Source: Clostridium sp. CF012
Lineage (GTDB): Bacteria > Bacillota > Clostridia > Clostridiales > Clostridiaceae
DNA length: 64,000 nucleotides
Direction: 5' to 3'
Assembly: GCF_018861755.1 (NCBI RefSeq)
Contig: NZ_JAHLEF010000005.1
Span: 153,077 to 217,076, forward strand
The notes beneath the pieces were generated by a model. The model ran no database searches. It was not told where the DNA came from and was given only the letters and a program-made list of their open reading frames with translations. The stretch's first letter is position 1. Each line of letters starts with the position of its first letter. The position numbers and the translations under genes are program-made. This document shows, piece after piece, positions 27,181 through 35,671 of this stretch.

Positions 27181-27513
27181 ATGAATAATGAAATTAATTA
27201 CGTAGAAATTGGAAACCGAATAAGGTTGGAACGAGAAAAATTTGATATGACCAGAGAAAAATTAGCAGAGATCTTAAACCTTTCCCCCTACTTTCTAGGA
27301 CAAATTGAAAGAGGCGAGAGGAAAATGAGCATTAGTACATTAATAAATATTTCTGAATGTTTACACATTTCAATAGATTATTTGTTTTTTGAACAAGTAA
27401 ACATAAATACTAATAATGATGTTTTGCATTCATTAATTGACAAATGTTCAGAAAAGGAAGTTAATGTAATTGAAGGTCTTATAAAGTTATTATTACCACA
27501 CCTTGCAAGGTAA
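27181..27513 (+). CDS. XRE-family transcriptional regulator (SinR-like)
   Basis: A 110-residue DNA-binding protein. A helix-turn-helix of the XRE/Cro type covers residues 7-62 (IGNRIRLEREKFDMTREKLAEIL, then SPYFLGQIERGERKMS with the recognition helix), followed by a short C-terminal tail resembling oligomerisation tails of SinR-like proteins. The ATG at 27181 has AGAGGA 8 nt upstream; an ATG at 27172 lies within that ribosome binding site and is less likely. It ends in its own terminator and is followed by a Spo0E-like gene, so a role in sporulation or stationary-phase control is possible but not shown. Confidence 0.85.
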   Translation: MNNEINYVEIGNRIRLEREKFDMTREKLAEILNLSPYFLGQIERGERKMSISTLINISECLHISIDYLFFEQVNINTNNDVLHSLIDKCSEKEVNVIEGLIKLLLPHLAR

Positions 27514-27548
27514 TAAGTATTGATAACCCAAGTTTTATATCTTAAATA

Positions 27549-27590
27549 AAAAATATGCTAACAATATTTATAGGCTGTTAGCATATTTTT
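27549..27590 (+). terminator. Terminator after the XRE regulator
   Basis: A 15-bp perfect stem (AAAAATATGCTAACA with 27576-27590) with T residues following. Confidence 0.85.
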
Positions 27591-27679
27591 TATTTGCTTT
27601 TATTAATATATAATAAATTATGGATAATACTACATTTTATGAAGTTACTAATCTCATAAAATGGATTGAGAGGGTGTTT

Positions 27680-27913
27680 ATGGAGGAAGCAATAGTTAGG
27701 AGTTTATATGAAGATAAACTTGAAACCTGCATTGATACATTGAGAGACGTTCTAAATGAAATGTGTTGTACCCTTGATGAGCATGAAATGAGTATAGAAA
27801 AGTTAATTGTAAGCAGGAAACTGGATAAACTTATAGTTGAATATATGGTACTTAAAAAAAATAAATATACTGACGAGGTAGAAATTATAACACATAAGCC
27901 TTTTACTATATAG
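27680..27913 (+). CDS. Spo0E-like aspartyl-phosphate phosphatase
   Basis: A 77-residue helical hairpin protein. The C-terminal part carries the family signature in the form SRKLDKLIVEY (usually SQELDxLIxxY), preceded by a helix with DTLRDVLNEM. Spo0E proteins dephosphorylate Spo0A-P and delay sporulation. The frame opens at 27620, but the ATG at 27680 follows GAGAGGG and gives the usual size. The Gln of SQELD is replaced by Arg-Lys, so the activity on Spo0A needs caution. The stop codon lies inside the stem of its terminator. Confidence 0.75.
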   Translation: MEEAIVRSLYEDKLETCIDTLRDVLNEMCCTLDEHEMSIEKLIVSRKLDKLIVEYMVLKKNKYTDEVEIITHKPFTI

Positions 27914-27928
27914 TAAAAGGCTTTTTAA
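27896..27928 (+). terminator. Terminator overlapping the Spo0E-like stop codon
   Basis: A 13-bp stem (AAGCCTTTTACTA with TAGTAAAAGGCTT) then T residues; the TAG stop starts the right arm. Confidence 0.8.
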
Positions 27929-27998
27929 TTTCAACTTGACACTTGTAACGCTAGAAGTTCTTAAGATAGCTTGTACCCCTTATGTTCTTAACTTAACT

Positions 27999-28022
27999 TG
28001 CCACCTGCCATGTGGATGGCAC
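27999..28022. repeat. Diverged copy of the CCACGTGG dispersed repeat
   Basis: 24 bp matching the right arm of 3498-3525 except for three transitions. It ends two nt from the stop codon of the following minus-strand gene. Confidence 0.7.
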
Positions 28023-28023
28023 T

Positions 28024-28416
28024 TTACTTGAATTCTCTTAAAATAGTATTAATCTTAGTATTAAATAAAATTCTAGAGCATGTCCTACTTAATCTTAATC
28101 TCAAATCTAATTCAAATTCTTCGAATAGACACTCCATTTTTTGTTTGATTCTATTATGCAGAACGTCATGAGTATAGTCCAAATCATCATAAGGAATATT
28201 ATCTATAAGAAGAAACTCCAACTCTTCTCCTGCAACACCTTTAAGTTGAAAATGGCTAGCCATTTTATTAATCAAGAACCATTTTTTTATATTTTCATAC
28301 TCTTGTATCATTTTTTCTAAGGACATATTATATAGGGCTTCTTCCAAAAATGGGATCTCTTGCAAACAATTCACATTCATAACACTTTCTTCGATGTCTT
28401 TCACGAAATAAAACAT
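28024..28416 (-). CDS. Hypothetical helical protein
   Basis: A 130-residue cytoplasmic protein I do not recognise. It is predicted mostly helical and acidic, with segments LEKMIQEYENIKKWFLINKM and a C-terminal basic stretch RLRLSRTCSRILFN. It has four cysteines without a metal-binding spacing. The start is well supported by GGAGGCG about 8 nt before ATG. Instead of a standard terminator, a copy of the dispersed CCACGTGG repeat lies immediately after the stop codon. Confidence 0.6.
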   Translation of the reverse strand: MFYFVKDIEESVMNVNCLQEIPFLEEALYNMSLEKMIQEYENIKKWFLINKMASHFQLKGVAGEELEFLLIDNIPYDDLDYTHDVLHNRIKQKMECLFEEFELDLRLRLSRTCSRILFNTKINTILREFK

Positions 28417-28624
28417 TTACTTTCGCCTCCAAAACTGTAATTATATTTATTTATGTATTCTTTTTCACAACTTTAAATTTCATAAATATTATAACAAATT
28501 TTCATTGTATTTTCTATTAATAACTAGACCCAATTGTTGCAAATATTGCTAATAAATATTTGTTTTCCCTCTTGCAAAGTGATATTATTAAAGTATATAT
28601 ATATCGTATGAAAGGAGAGTTAAA

Positions 28625-28909
28625 ATGAACACAATGAAAGAATTTATTTTTGAACCTCGTTTTCTCAGTTTAGCTGTAATAAAAGACATAAATGTAGGAA
28701 ATAAACTACTAAATGAGCTTATTATAGATGATGAAAGTTGCTTAGGTCACAGACAAGTAGGTACTAGAAGTTATCATATCTTTTATTTCAAGAATGAGCG
28801 TTTTTCAGTTTATTATCATAAAGGTGGTACAGACGCAATGTACTCCTCTAATTCACTAGATGTAGTTTTAGATTATGTGAATGCTTTAAAACCAGAGGAT
28901 TTTGAATAA
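28625..28909 (+). CDS. Hypothetical protein
   Basis: A 94-residue soluble protein of unknown function, with alternating beta-strand-like segments (SYHIFYFKNERFSVYYHKGG). The start is supported by AAAGGAGAG 8 nt upstream. It lies 34 nt before the Nudix hydrolase gene and is probably co-transcribed with it. No catalytic motif is evident. Confidence 0.65.
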   Translation: MNTMKEFIFEPRFLSLAVIKDINVGNKLLNELIIDDESCLGHRQVGTRSYHIFYFKNERFSVYYHKGGTDAMYSSNSLDVVLDYVNALKPEDFE

Positions 28910-28943
28910 CTAAATAAAATGAAGTACCCTTGGAGATGAAATA

Positions 28944-29558
28944 ATGGCAATAACAAATATTACAACACTAGCGGATACAAAATATTTAAAACTTTATAAT
29001 GCAGAATATATCAATAAAAACGGGAAACCTAAAGATTGGACCATAGCTTCTAGAAAAGATTTAGATACATTAAAAAGTAATTACTTTAATGGAACAGAAG
29101 ACAATATTGATGCTGTTATAATAGTAGCTACGCACGTAGATAAAGCTACACATGTAGATAAAGCTACCCATGCATATGAGGATAAATTAGTGGTTATAAA
29201 GCAATTTAGGGTTCCTCTTAATGATTATGTTTATGAAATTCCTGCTGGACTTATAGATGCGGGTGAAGACTTTGAAACTACAGTTAAGCGTGAACTAAAG
29301 GAAGAAACAGGACTTGATTTGATTAAAATTGATTATAATAAGACCAAATCTAAGGCGTACATATCTACAGGTATGACAGATGAATCTGCAGCCTTAGTTT
29401 ATTGCACTTGCCAGGGTGAAATATCAAAAGCCTATTTAGAACCAGATGAAGATATTGAGATTATGCTATTATCAAAGCAAGAAGCTAAAAGTTTGATCAC
29501 TTCTAAGGAAAAAATAGATATTAAAGCATTTCTTGCCATACAAAACTTTATAGGTTAG
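28944..29558 (+). CDS. Nudix hydrolase, ADP-ribose pyrophosphatase-like
   Basis: A 204-residue Nudix enzyme expected to cleave ADP-ribose or a related nucleoside diphosphate sugar. A complete Nudix box is present near residues 110-132: GLIDAGEDFETTVKRELKEE followed by TGLDL, with the REL-EE metal-binding glutamates. EIPAGLID before it is typical of the ADP-ribose group. An unusual insertion of three tandem six-residue units (ATHVDK, ATHVDK, ATHAYE) lies at about residues 62-79. GGAG precedes the ATG. It follows the 94-residue hypothetical gene by 34 nt and ends in a strong terminator. Confidence 0.9.
   Translation: MAITNITTLADTKYLKLYNAEYINKNGKPKDWTIASRKDLDTLKSNYFNGTEDNIDAVIIVATHVDKATHVDKATHAYEDKLVVIKQFRVPLNDYVYEIPAGLIDAGEDFETTVKRELKEETGLDLIKIDYNKTKSKAYISTGMTDESAALVYCTCQGEISKAYLEPDEDIEIMLLSKQEAKSLITSKEKIDIKAFLAIQNFIG
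29127..29180 (+). repeat. Three 18-bp tandem repeats inside the Nudix gene
   Basis: Units at 29127-29144, 29145-29162 and 29163-29180; the first two differ at two bases and the third is more diverged. They encode repeated ATHVDK-like hexapeptides and keep the frame. Confidence 0.85.
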
Positions 29559-29578
29559 AATGTTACACCTTGAGCACA

Positions 29579-29625
29579 ATACCCTATGGAGTAGAACCTA
29601 AAAGAAAGTCTACTCCATAGGGTAT
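29579..29625 (+). terminator. Terminator after the Nudix hydrolase
   Basis: A perfect 17-bp stem (ATACCCTATGGAGTAGA at 29579-29595 with 29609-29625), followed by TTTAAATTT. Confidence 0.8.
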
Positions 29626-29708
29626 TTAAATTTCAGTGAAATTCTATAAGTCCAACGTCCTATTCTTTACTATTCATTATAATAAATTTCCTATTTCAAA
29701 ATATTTTT

Positions 29709-30344
29709 TTATTCTACAAAAATTAATTGTCCGAATTTTTCTGGCATATGAAAGTTAATTTCACCTGTTACTGACCAAGCTGAGTATTCCACCACCTTAT
29801 CTTCTTTTCTATCAATTCTATAGAAATTTATACCCCAAACGTCACCTGTTAGAGGTGGATTATTTACTGCAGTTATAAATTCTTCCATGGGTATAGCAAT
29901 TTCAGTATGCCATTCCTGTATATCTTCATAATAAATTGTAGCAGTTTCTAAAGTTTTATATACCTTAGCATATAAAAATTTTTCACCCTTTAAATTATTA
30001 TTAACAATATAATGCAATACTGTATTCAATGGATTTACCTCAATTTCTACATAAGTTTTCAAATCCCTATTATCATCAATAAACACTTCCACTACATCCT
30101 CTTCATATAACTTGTCATTATATTCTGTCATAGTAGCTTTAATATAATCGTCTTTGCATTTAAATGAGATGTACAAATAGTTTTCATTCCATAAAGCTTT
30201 ACACTCTGACTTGAGCTTAGCCTCTCTTCCACTTTCAGTTTCCACTAAAAAATCTCCTTGAGCCTCTTGCCAAGCTTGCTTGTTCAAATTTCCGTCGATT
30301 TTAATACTTGCAGGAGTTTTTTTGCAATAATATTGTTTAGACAT
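29709..30344 (-). CDS. CBM9-like (carbohydrate-binding family 9) protein
   Basis: A 211-residue protein matching the family 9 carbohydrate-binding fold: the start KIDGNLNKQAWQEA, then ALWNENYLYISFKCKDD, EEDVVEVFIDDN, TEIAIPMEEF, and a final INFYRIDRKE...SAW segment typical of this beta-sandwich. There is no signal peptide, so it is apparently cytoplasmic. It is 18 nt downstream of the sugar kinase gene in the same operon, which suggests a role in handling the same sugar. GGAGGT precedes ATG. No catalytic residues can be assigned. Confidence 0.75.
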   Translation of the reverse strand: MSKQYYCKKTPASIKIDGNLNKQAWQEAQGDFLVETESGREAKLKSECKALWNENYLYISFKCKDDYIKATMTEYNDKLYEEDVVEVFIDDNRDLKTYVEIEVNPLNTVLHYIVNNNLKGEKFLYAKVYKTLETATIYYEDIQEWHTEIAIPMEEFITAVNNPPLTGDVWGINFYRIDRKEDKVVEYSAWSVTGEINFHMPEKFGQLIFVE

Positions 30345-30362
30345 ACATGTACCTCCAATTAA

Positions 30363-31469
30363 TTAACTATACTTTTGAACAATAGCCTTCATTTCATCAG
30401 CCTTCCCTTCCATATCTGCAACCATTTTAAACTGAGTTCTCGCTCTATCTAAATTATGGTTTTCTCTATGAATTTTAAAATAAGTGTCCCCATTTATATG
30501 ATCTGTTAAAAATCTTATTCCACATTCAAAGGTCATAATCTTAGCCGCAAAAGGTAAATATTCTAATTCGGCTTGGGTTAAAGAATGATTAGTTCCATCT
30601 AGAAAGCCATGAGTAAAATACTCATAAAGCTCTAAATCCATGCAAACCTTGGATAAATCTTTTTCATCCTCCTCTGCTGGATTAGCACCTGAGCGAATAG
30701 AATCACCAAAGTCATATAGGGACAGCCCCGGCATAATTGTATCTAAATCTATAACACAAATGCCCTCTCCAGTTTCATCATCTATCATAACATTGTTAAA
30801 TTTTGTATCATTATGAGTAACTCTAAGTGGTAGCTTACCTTCCTTTAGAAGATTTATTAAAATAGAAGTTTCCTTCTCACGTGACAACACAAAATCTATT
30901 TCCATTTGAACATCCTTAGCTCTATTCATTACGTTCACAGATAAAGCTTCTAAAAATGCTTCATACCTTTTTCTTGTATTATGAAAATCAGGTATAGTTT
31001 CATGTAATTTTTCTGCTGGAAAATCAGCTAATAATTGTTGAAAGCTTCCTACAGCCTTTCCTGCATTGTAAAAATGTCTTAAGCTTTCAACTACCTGATA
31101 TGTTTGAGCTCCCTCAATAAAAGCATAGCTTCTCCAATAGTCACCTGAAGAACTCACATAAAAGGTTTTTTCATTAACAGTATCAATTAAATTTAAGGTT
31201 TCGCGTTTTGGGTCTCCCTTAGCAGCTTTTATTTTCTCTTTTAAATATATTGTTACATTTTCAATATTTTCCATAAGATTTTCAGGTGATTTAAAAATAC
31301 TTGTGTTGATTCTTTGTAATATATATCTTATAGCTTTGCCACTAGTCTTACTACAAGTTACTAAGAAGGTATCATTTATATGACCTAAACCATAAGACTT
31401 TATCTGAGTAAAGCTGCCTTCATAATTAAACTGAGCTATTATTTCATCAAAATTAAATTCATTTTTCAT
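30363..31469 (-). CDS. nahK: N-acetylhexosamine 1-kinase-like phosphotransferase
   Basis: A 368-residue kinase of the aminoglycoside-phosphotransferase fold. It resembles bifidobacterial NahK (LnpB): GHINDTFLV in the nucleotide loop, YILQRINTSIF, catalytic HND with KFNN near residues 222-229, and IDLDTIMPG followed by DFGDSIR. NahK phosphorylates GlcNAc or GalNAc at C1. That resemblance is from memory of the family, and the true substrate could be another hexose. Its start overlaps the nucleotidyltransferase gene by 11 nt, so the two are translationally coupled. It belongs to the galE operon. Confidence 0.78.
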   Translation of the reverse strand: MKNEFNFDEIIAQFNYEGSFTQIKSYGLGHINDTFLVTCSKTSGKAIRYILQRINTSIFKSPENLMENIENVTIYLKEKIKAAKGDPKRETLNLIDTVNEKTFYVSSSGDYWRSYAFIEGAQTYQVVESLRHFYNAGKAVGSFQQLLADFPAEKLHETIPDFHNTRKRYEAFLEALSVNVMNRAKDVQMEIDFVLSREKETSILINLLKEGKLPLRVTHNDTKFNNVMIDDETGEGICVIDLDTIMPGLSLYDFGDSIRSGANPAEEDEKDLSKVCMDLELYEYFTHGFLDGTNHSLTQAELEYLPFAAKIMTFECGIRFLTDHINGDTYFKIHRENHNLDRARTQFKMVADMEGKADEMKAIVQKYS

Positions 31470-32391
31470 TTTCTTTCCCCCACAATTTTACTGGATATAC
31501 CCCATTATTTACTAAATTTGTAATCGCAGCCTTTACAATCGGTTTATCATCTTTATAAGTAACCCCATACCATTGTTCTTCTGAAGTAAGAACCTTTACC
31601 TTAACCTTATCTTCAGCAATTAAGCTATCAACTACACTTGGTAAGAAGTATTCTGCTTTTAGAATATTATTTTTATTTTCTTCCAAAAATACAGGAAATT
31701 TCTTTTCTAATTCTTCAAAAATGCTAGGTGTCAGTCCCCAGGTGTTCATAGAAACAGTGCTGCCTTCTGGAATATCAACCCATTCTTCTCCATTTTCACA
31801 ATACTTAGCCCCATCCTCAAACTTCCTAATTTCAGTTCTTTCTTTTATTCCAGTCAAATATCCTGAGCTATCAACTTCGCATACACCTCTAGCAACATGC
31901 CCGTGGTCTGTAAGTGTATTTTCTAGTTTAAATCCTACCATGGAGTATTCATAAAACTCCTTATTATCTTTTAAATTAACTAAATAATCATGGATAAGTT
32001 TGAAGGTAGATGAGCCATAAAAATCATCCGCATTTATTACTAAAAAAGGTGTGTCTACATCATTTTTGCAGCACATTATTGCATGAGCTGTGCCCCAAGG
32101 CTTAGTTCTTTCACTTGGCACACTACATCCTGCTGGAACTATGTCTACCTTTTGAAATACATAAGCAGTTTCCACTAGACCCTCTACTCTTCTCCCTATA
32201 CTATCCTTAAAATTCTCTAGCATTTCCTCCTTTATTATAAATACAACCTTTCCAAAACCTGCCTTTAAAGCATCATGAATTGAATAATCAATAATAATTT
32301 CTCCATTTGGTCCCACTGGGTCAATCTGTTTTAACCCTCCATATCTACTTCCCATTCCAGCAGCCATTACAACTAATGTTGGTTTAATCAT
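31459..32391 (-). CDS. Sugar-phosphate nucleotidyltransferase
   Basis: A 310-residue NTP-transferase. The N-terminal signature [25 protein letters not shown] contains the nucleotide-binding loop and catalytic lysine, and VINADDFYG holds the metal-binding aspartates. The expected reaction is UTP (or another NTP) plus a sugar 1-phosphate to a nucleotide sugar. Between GalE (4-nt overlap) and the NahK-like kinase (11-nt overlap), it most likely makes the UDP-sugar that GalE then epimerises. It is distinct from both GalU and GalT in sequence as I read it, so the sugar specificity is open. Confidence 0.8.
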   Translation of the reverse strand: MIKPTLVVMAAGMGSRYGGLKQIDPVGPNGEIIIDYSIHDALKAGFGKVVFIIKEEMLENFKDSIGRRVEGLVETAYVFQKVDIVPAGCSVPSERTKPWGTAHAIMCCKNDVDTPFLVINADDFYGSSTFKLIHDYLVNLKDNKEFYEYSMVGFKLENTLTDHGHVARGVCEVDSSGYLTGIKERTEIRKFEDGAKYCENGEEWVDIPEGSTVSMNTWGLTPSIFEELEKKFPVFLEENKNNILKAEYFLPSVVDSLIAEDKVKVKVLTSEEQWYGVTYKDDKPIVKAAITNLVNNGVYPVKLWGKENEK

Positions 32392-33419
32392 AATAGTTTT
32401 CTCCCTTTCTCTGCATATCCATTTGGGTTGTTATATTGCCAGCGCCAGGCATCTGCACACATATCATCTATAGTTTTTTTAGCCTTGAAACCTAGTTCAC
32501 TTTCAGCCTTTATTGGATCTGAATAACATTCCGCAATATCTCCTGGTCTTCTGTCAACTAGTTTATATGCTATTTCTTTTCCTGATGCCTTTGCAAAAGC
32601 AGCTATCATTTCTATAACACTATATCCTTTTCCAGTTCCAAGATTATAAGTTACAACCCCCGGCTTAGATTCCAATTTTTCTAAGGCTTTTATATGACCC
32701 AGTGCTAAGTCAACTACGTGGATAAAATCTCTTACACCAGTGCCATCAACAGTTTCATAGTCACTGCCAAAGACTCTTAATTCCTTAAGCTTTCCAACAG
32801 CTACTTGAGAAATATAAGGTACTAGATTGTTCGGAATGCCATTTGGATCTTCTCCAATTCTTCCACTAACATGAGCACCCACTGGATTGAAGTATCTAAG
32901 TATAGCAATATTAAAGCTTCTATCCGACAGGTATAAATCTCTTAAAATATCTTCTATAAATAATTTAGTACGTCCATAGGGGTTTGTACAACTTAGTGGA
33001 AATTCTTCTGTAATTGGCACTGTATGTGGATTTCCATAAACTGTTGCCGAAGAACTAAAGACCAAATTACTTACATTAAAGGCTTTCATAACTTCGCAAA
33101 GAACTAGTGTATTAAGAATGTTATTATGGTAGTATCTCAATGGTACTGATACAGATTCGCCTACAGCCTTAAACCCAGCAAAGTGAATAACTGAGTCTAT
33201 CTCATTTTCTTCAAAAACCTTTTCTAAAGCTTTCTTATCTATTAAATCTATGTTGTAAAATTTTAAATCCTTTCCTGTTATTTCTTTAACCCTATTCAAA
33301 GACTCTTTGCTACTATTACTAAGATTGTCAACCACAACTACTTCGTAGCCAGCTTCTAAAAGTTCTACACAGGTATGACTTCCAATATAACCTGCTCCTC
33401 CAGTTACTAATATTTTCAT
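32388..33419 (-). CDS. galE: UDP-glucose/UDP-hexosamine 4-epimerase
   Basis: A 343-residue short-chain dehydrogenase-type epimerase that interconverts UDP-glucose/UDP-galactose, and possibly the N-acetyl forms. The NAD-binding [10 protein letters not shown] is at residues 7-16, the SSSATVYG strand near 125, and the catalytic Tyr-x3-Lys in NPYGRTK near 148-152. RYFNPVGAH and [15 protein letters not shown] are family hallmarks. It is the first gene of the four-gene operon galE - nucleotidyltransferase - kinase - CBM9, with GGAGG before ATG. Confidence 0.95.
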   Translation of the reverse strand: MKILVTGGAGYIGSHTCVELLEAGYEVVVVDNLSNSSKESLNRVKEITGKDLKFYNIDLIDKKALEKVFEENEIDSVIHFAGFKAVGESVSVPLRYYHNNILNTLVLCEVMKAFNVSNLVFSSSATVYGNPHTVPITEEFPLSCTNPYGRTKLFIEDILRDLYLSDRSFNIAILRYFNPVGAHVSGRIGEDPNGIPNNLVPYISQVAVGKLKELRVFGSDYETVDGTGVRDFIHVVDLALGHIKALEKLESKPGVVTYNLGTGKGYSVIEMIAAFAKASGKEIAYKLVDRRPGDIAECYSDPIKAESELGFKAKKTIDDMCADAWRWQYNNPNGYAEKGRKLL

Positions 33420-33721
33420 TTCATATCCTCCAATTATTATAATTTTAGTCCTCTTATGAATGTTATAACTATAGAATATTCCTATTATTGAGTTAAATTA
33501 CTACTATTTAATTTTATTTACCAGTTTAAATTTACCTTTTAGCTATATCTAAATTATAACTTTCAAAAGCTATTTTATAATTATCAAAAAAGTCTTTTAA
33601 TTTGCACAAAAGGACGAATAGGTTGCATTAAAAAAATCCAGTAGCATATTAATTTATACTACTGGATTTATTATTCCATTTTATGTGTCTAAGTTATCTT
33701 ATAATCTAAGGTGATACGATC
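33420..33721. other. Intergenic region between galE and the hydrogenase operon
   Basis: 302 bp. It holds the hydrogenase operon terminator (33631-33670) and, on its left, AT-rich DNA that must carry the galE promoter. I could not pick a convincing -35/-10 pair. Confidence 0.4.
33631..33670 (-). terminator. Terminator of the hydrogenase operon, TCCAGTAGAA family
   Basis: A 10-bp stem (AATCCAGTAG at 33635-33644 with CTACTGGATT at 33659-33668) with a minus-strand T run. Confidence 0.8.
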
Positions 33722-33982
33722 CTATAAATCTAATTTTGGTAGTACCTCTGTTTCAAAAAAATTTCTGGAAGTACTTCCTGAAACACTATACACCTCGCTA
33801 TCATCTATTTTTACAGATACTCCCTTTGTACAATGACCTAAGCAGAATATTGCTTTTAGCTGCACCTTATCTGCCAGTTTATATTCTTCAATAATTTGTT
33901 GAAAGTTATTAATAACATTGTAAGAGCCTTTAATATGGCATGCACTTCCTACACAAACACTTAAATCTATCACAAAAATCAC
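33722..33982 (-). CDS. Small thioredoxin-like [2Fe-2S] ferredoxin
   Basis: An 86-residue protein with four cysteines (10, 15, 47, 51) in the C-x4-C...C-x3-C pattern of thioredoxin-like [2Fe-2S] ferredoxins such as NuoE. It is the last gene of the hydrogenase operon, overlapping the end of hydA by 4 nt, and so is probably made in proportion to the catalytic subunit. It likely relays electrons within or to the complex. HydC and the N-terminus of HydB carry similar domains, so the operon encodes three such modules. Confidence 0.8.
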   Translation of the reverse strand: MIFVIDLSVCVGSACHIKGSYNVINNFQQIIEEYKLADKVQLKAIFCLGHCTKGVSVKIDDSEVYSVSGSTSRNFFETEVLPKLDL

Positions 33983-35667
33983 TCCTTCCCTTTATACTCT
34001 ACATGTAATAGCTTGTGGCCCTTACCTTTTAGTAGTCCTTGGTACAAGGACATCATCACTGGATTTTCCTCTGAACGCTTTATGCTACTCATTCGGTCTG
34101 CTTCATACAGTCCAGCACCACGTTTTAATTTTCCCTCGTTTTTTGCAAATGGCTGTCCGGCCCCACAAATACATCCTCCTGGACACGCCATAACTTCAAT
34201 GAAATCATAGTGAGCCTCTCCAGCCTCAATTCTTTTTACAAGATCATCTGCATTTTTAAGTCCACTTACCACTGCTATGTTTATTACGCGATTATCCACA
34301 GTAATACTAGTTTCTTTAACTCCCTCCATGCCACGTACTCCATTAAACGCAAGAGCACGTAATGTGGAAGTCGATTTATCATCTAAAACTCTACGTATAA
34401 CAGCTTCAGTAACACCACCTGTTACTCCAAATATAACGCCAGCCCCACTACTAACGCCAAATGGCATATCAACTGCCTCGGGCTCTACTTCTGAGAATAC
34501 AATTCCTGATTCTTTTATCATTTGGATAAGCTCTTGCGTAGTTATTACATAATCTACACTAGAAACCCCATCCTCTATAAATTCATTCCTTTTTGCTTCG
34601 GATTTTTTTGCTGTACAAGGCATAATTGCCACAGACACAATTCTTTTATTAGAATGTTTGTAGTGTTCCTTGATTACTGAAGACAACATTTGCATAGGTG
34701 AACGACAAGTAGATACATTTTTCATTAAACTTGGATATGTATTTTCTACATAGTTTACCCAAGCAGGGCAGCAAGATGTAAATAGTGGCAATTTCTCATT
34801 TTTTTCAAGTCTTGAAAGAAATTCCTTGGTTTCCTCGAGCACTGTAAGATCTGCTCCTGTAGAAGTATCAAATACTTCATCAAAGCCCATTTTCCTAAGA
34901 GCACTTACTATTTTCCCCATTACATTTTCCCCATCTTTTTGTCCCAGCTCCTGGCTAATTCCCACCCTTACTGCAGGGGCAATCTGAACTACAACCTTTG
35001 TGTCCTTGTCACTAATGTCTTCCCAAAGCTTAGCTGTATCATTTTTGATTACAATAGCACCCGTAGGACAAACTGCGGCGCACTGTCCACAGCCAACACA
35101 ATTAGACTCTGATAGTGGTTCATCAAAAGCAGTACCTACACTCATTTTGGAACCCCTCTTAACAAAATCAATAGCTCCAACATTTTGTACCTCATCACAC
35201 ACACGTACACAGTCACCACATAAAATGCACTTACTTTTATCCCGTACTATGCATAAAGAAGAATTGTCTATTTCTCTATTTTCAGAAGTATTATCAAATC
35301 TTATATTCTTTATGCCAAATCGTTGTGCTAAGTCCTGGAGCTTACAATGACCATTTTTTTCACAGGTAGTGCAATCTCTACAGTGATTTGAAAGTAATAG
35401 TTCAAGATTCATTTTTCTATATTTTCTAAGTCTAGGAGTATTGGTGTGTATTTCCACACCAGCCCTTGGAGGAGTAGAGCACGCAGCTTCCATGTCTCCC
35501 CATTTGTTCTCTACCATACACATACGACAAGCGCCATAAACTGAAAGCTCAGAATAATAACAAAAGGTAGGTAAATCTATACCAGCTTTTCTAACTAATT
35601 CAAGAATATTTTTTTCTCCATTTATTTCTACAGGTATATTATCTATAATCATAAACTTACCATTCAT
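33979..35667 (-). CDS. hydA: [FeFe] hydrogenase large subunit, NADH-linked multi-subunit type
   Basis: A 562-residue H2-forming or H2-oxidising enzyme. Domains are an N-terminal [2Fe-2S] domain (CYYSELSVYGACRMCMVE), a Cys3His [4Fe-4S] site (HCRDCTTCEKNGHC), two ferredoxin clusters (CILCGDCVRVC, CVGCGQCAAVC) and the H-cluster domain. The H-cluster motifs are FTSCCPAW near residue 300, MPCTAKKSE near 350, and EVMACPGGCICGAGQP near 497. TSCCPAW is typical of trimeric bifurcating enzymes. The third motif has GAG where GGG is usual and an extra cysteine. The C-terminus is short. It is co-transcribed with hydC and hydB. Confidence 0.93.
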   Translation of the reverse strand: MNGKFMIIDNIPVEINGEKNILELVRKAGIDLPTFCYYSELSVYGACRMCMVENKWGDMEAACSTPPRAGVEIHTNTPRLRKYRKMNLELLLSNHCRDCTTCEKNGHCKLQDLAQRFGIKNIRFDNTSENREIDNSSLCIVRDKSKCILCGDCVRVCDEVQNVGAIDFVKRGSKMSVGTAFDEPLSESNCVGCGQCAAVCPTGAIVIKNDTAKLWEDISDKDTKVVVQIAPAVRVGISQELGQKDGENVMGKIVSALRKMGFDEVFDTSTGADLTVLEETKEFLSRLEKNEKLPLFTSCCPAWVNYVENTYPSLMKNVSTCRSPMQMLSSVIKEHYKHSNKRIVSVAIMPCTAKKSEAKRNEFIEDGVSSVDYVITTQELIQMIKESGIVFSEVEPEAVDMPFGVSSGAGVIFGVTGGVTEAVIRRVLDDKSTSTLRALAFNGVRGMEGVKETSITVDNRVINIAVVSGLKNADDLVKRIEAGEAHYDFIEVMACPGGCICGAGQPFAKNEGKLKRGAGLYEADRMSSIKRSEENPVMMSLYQGLLKGKGHKLLHVEYKGKE

Positions 35668-35671
35668 TGTC

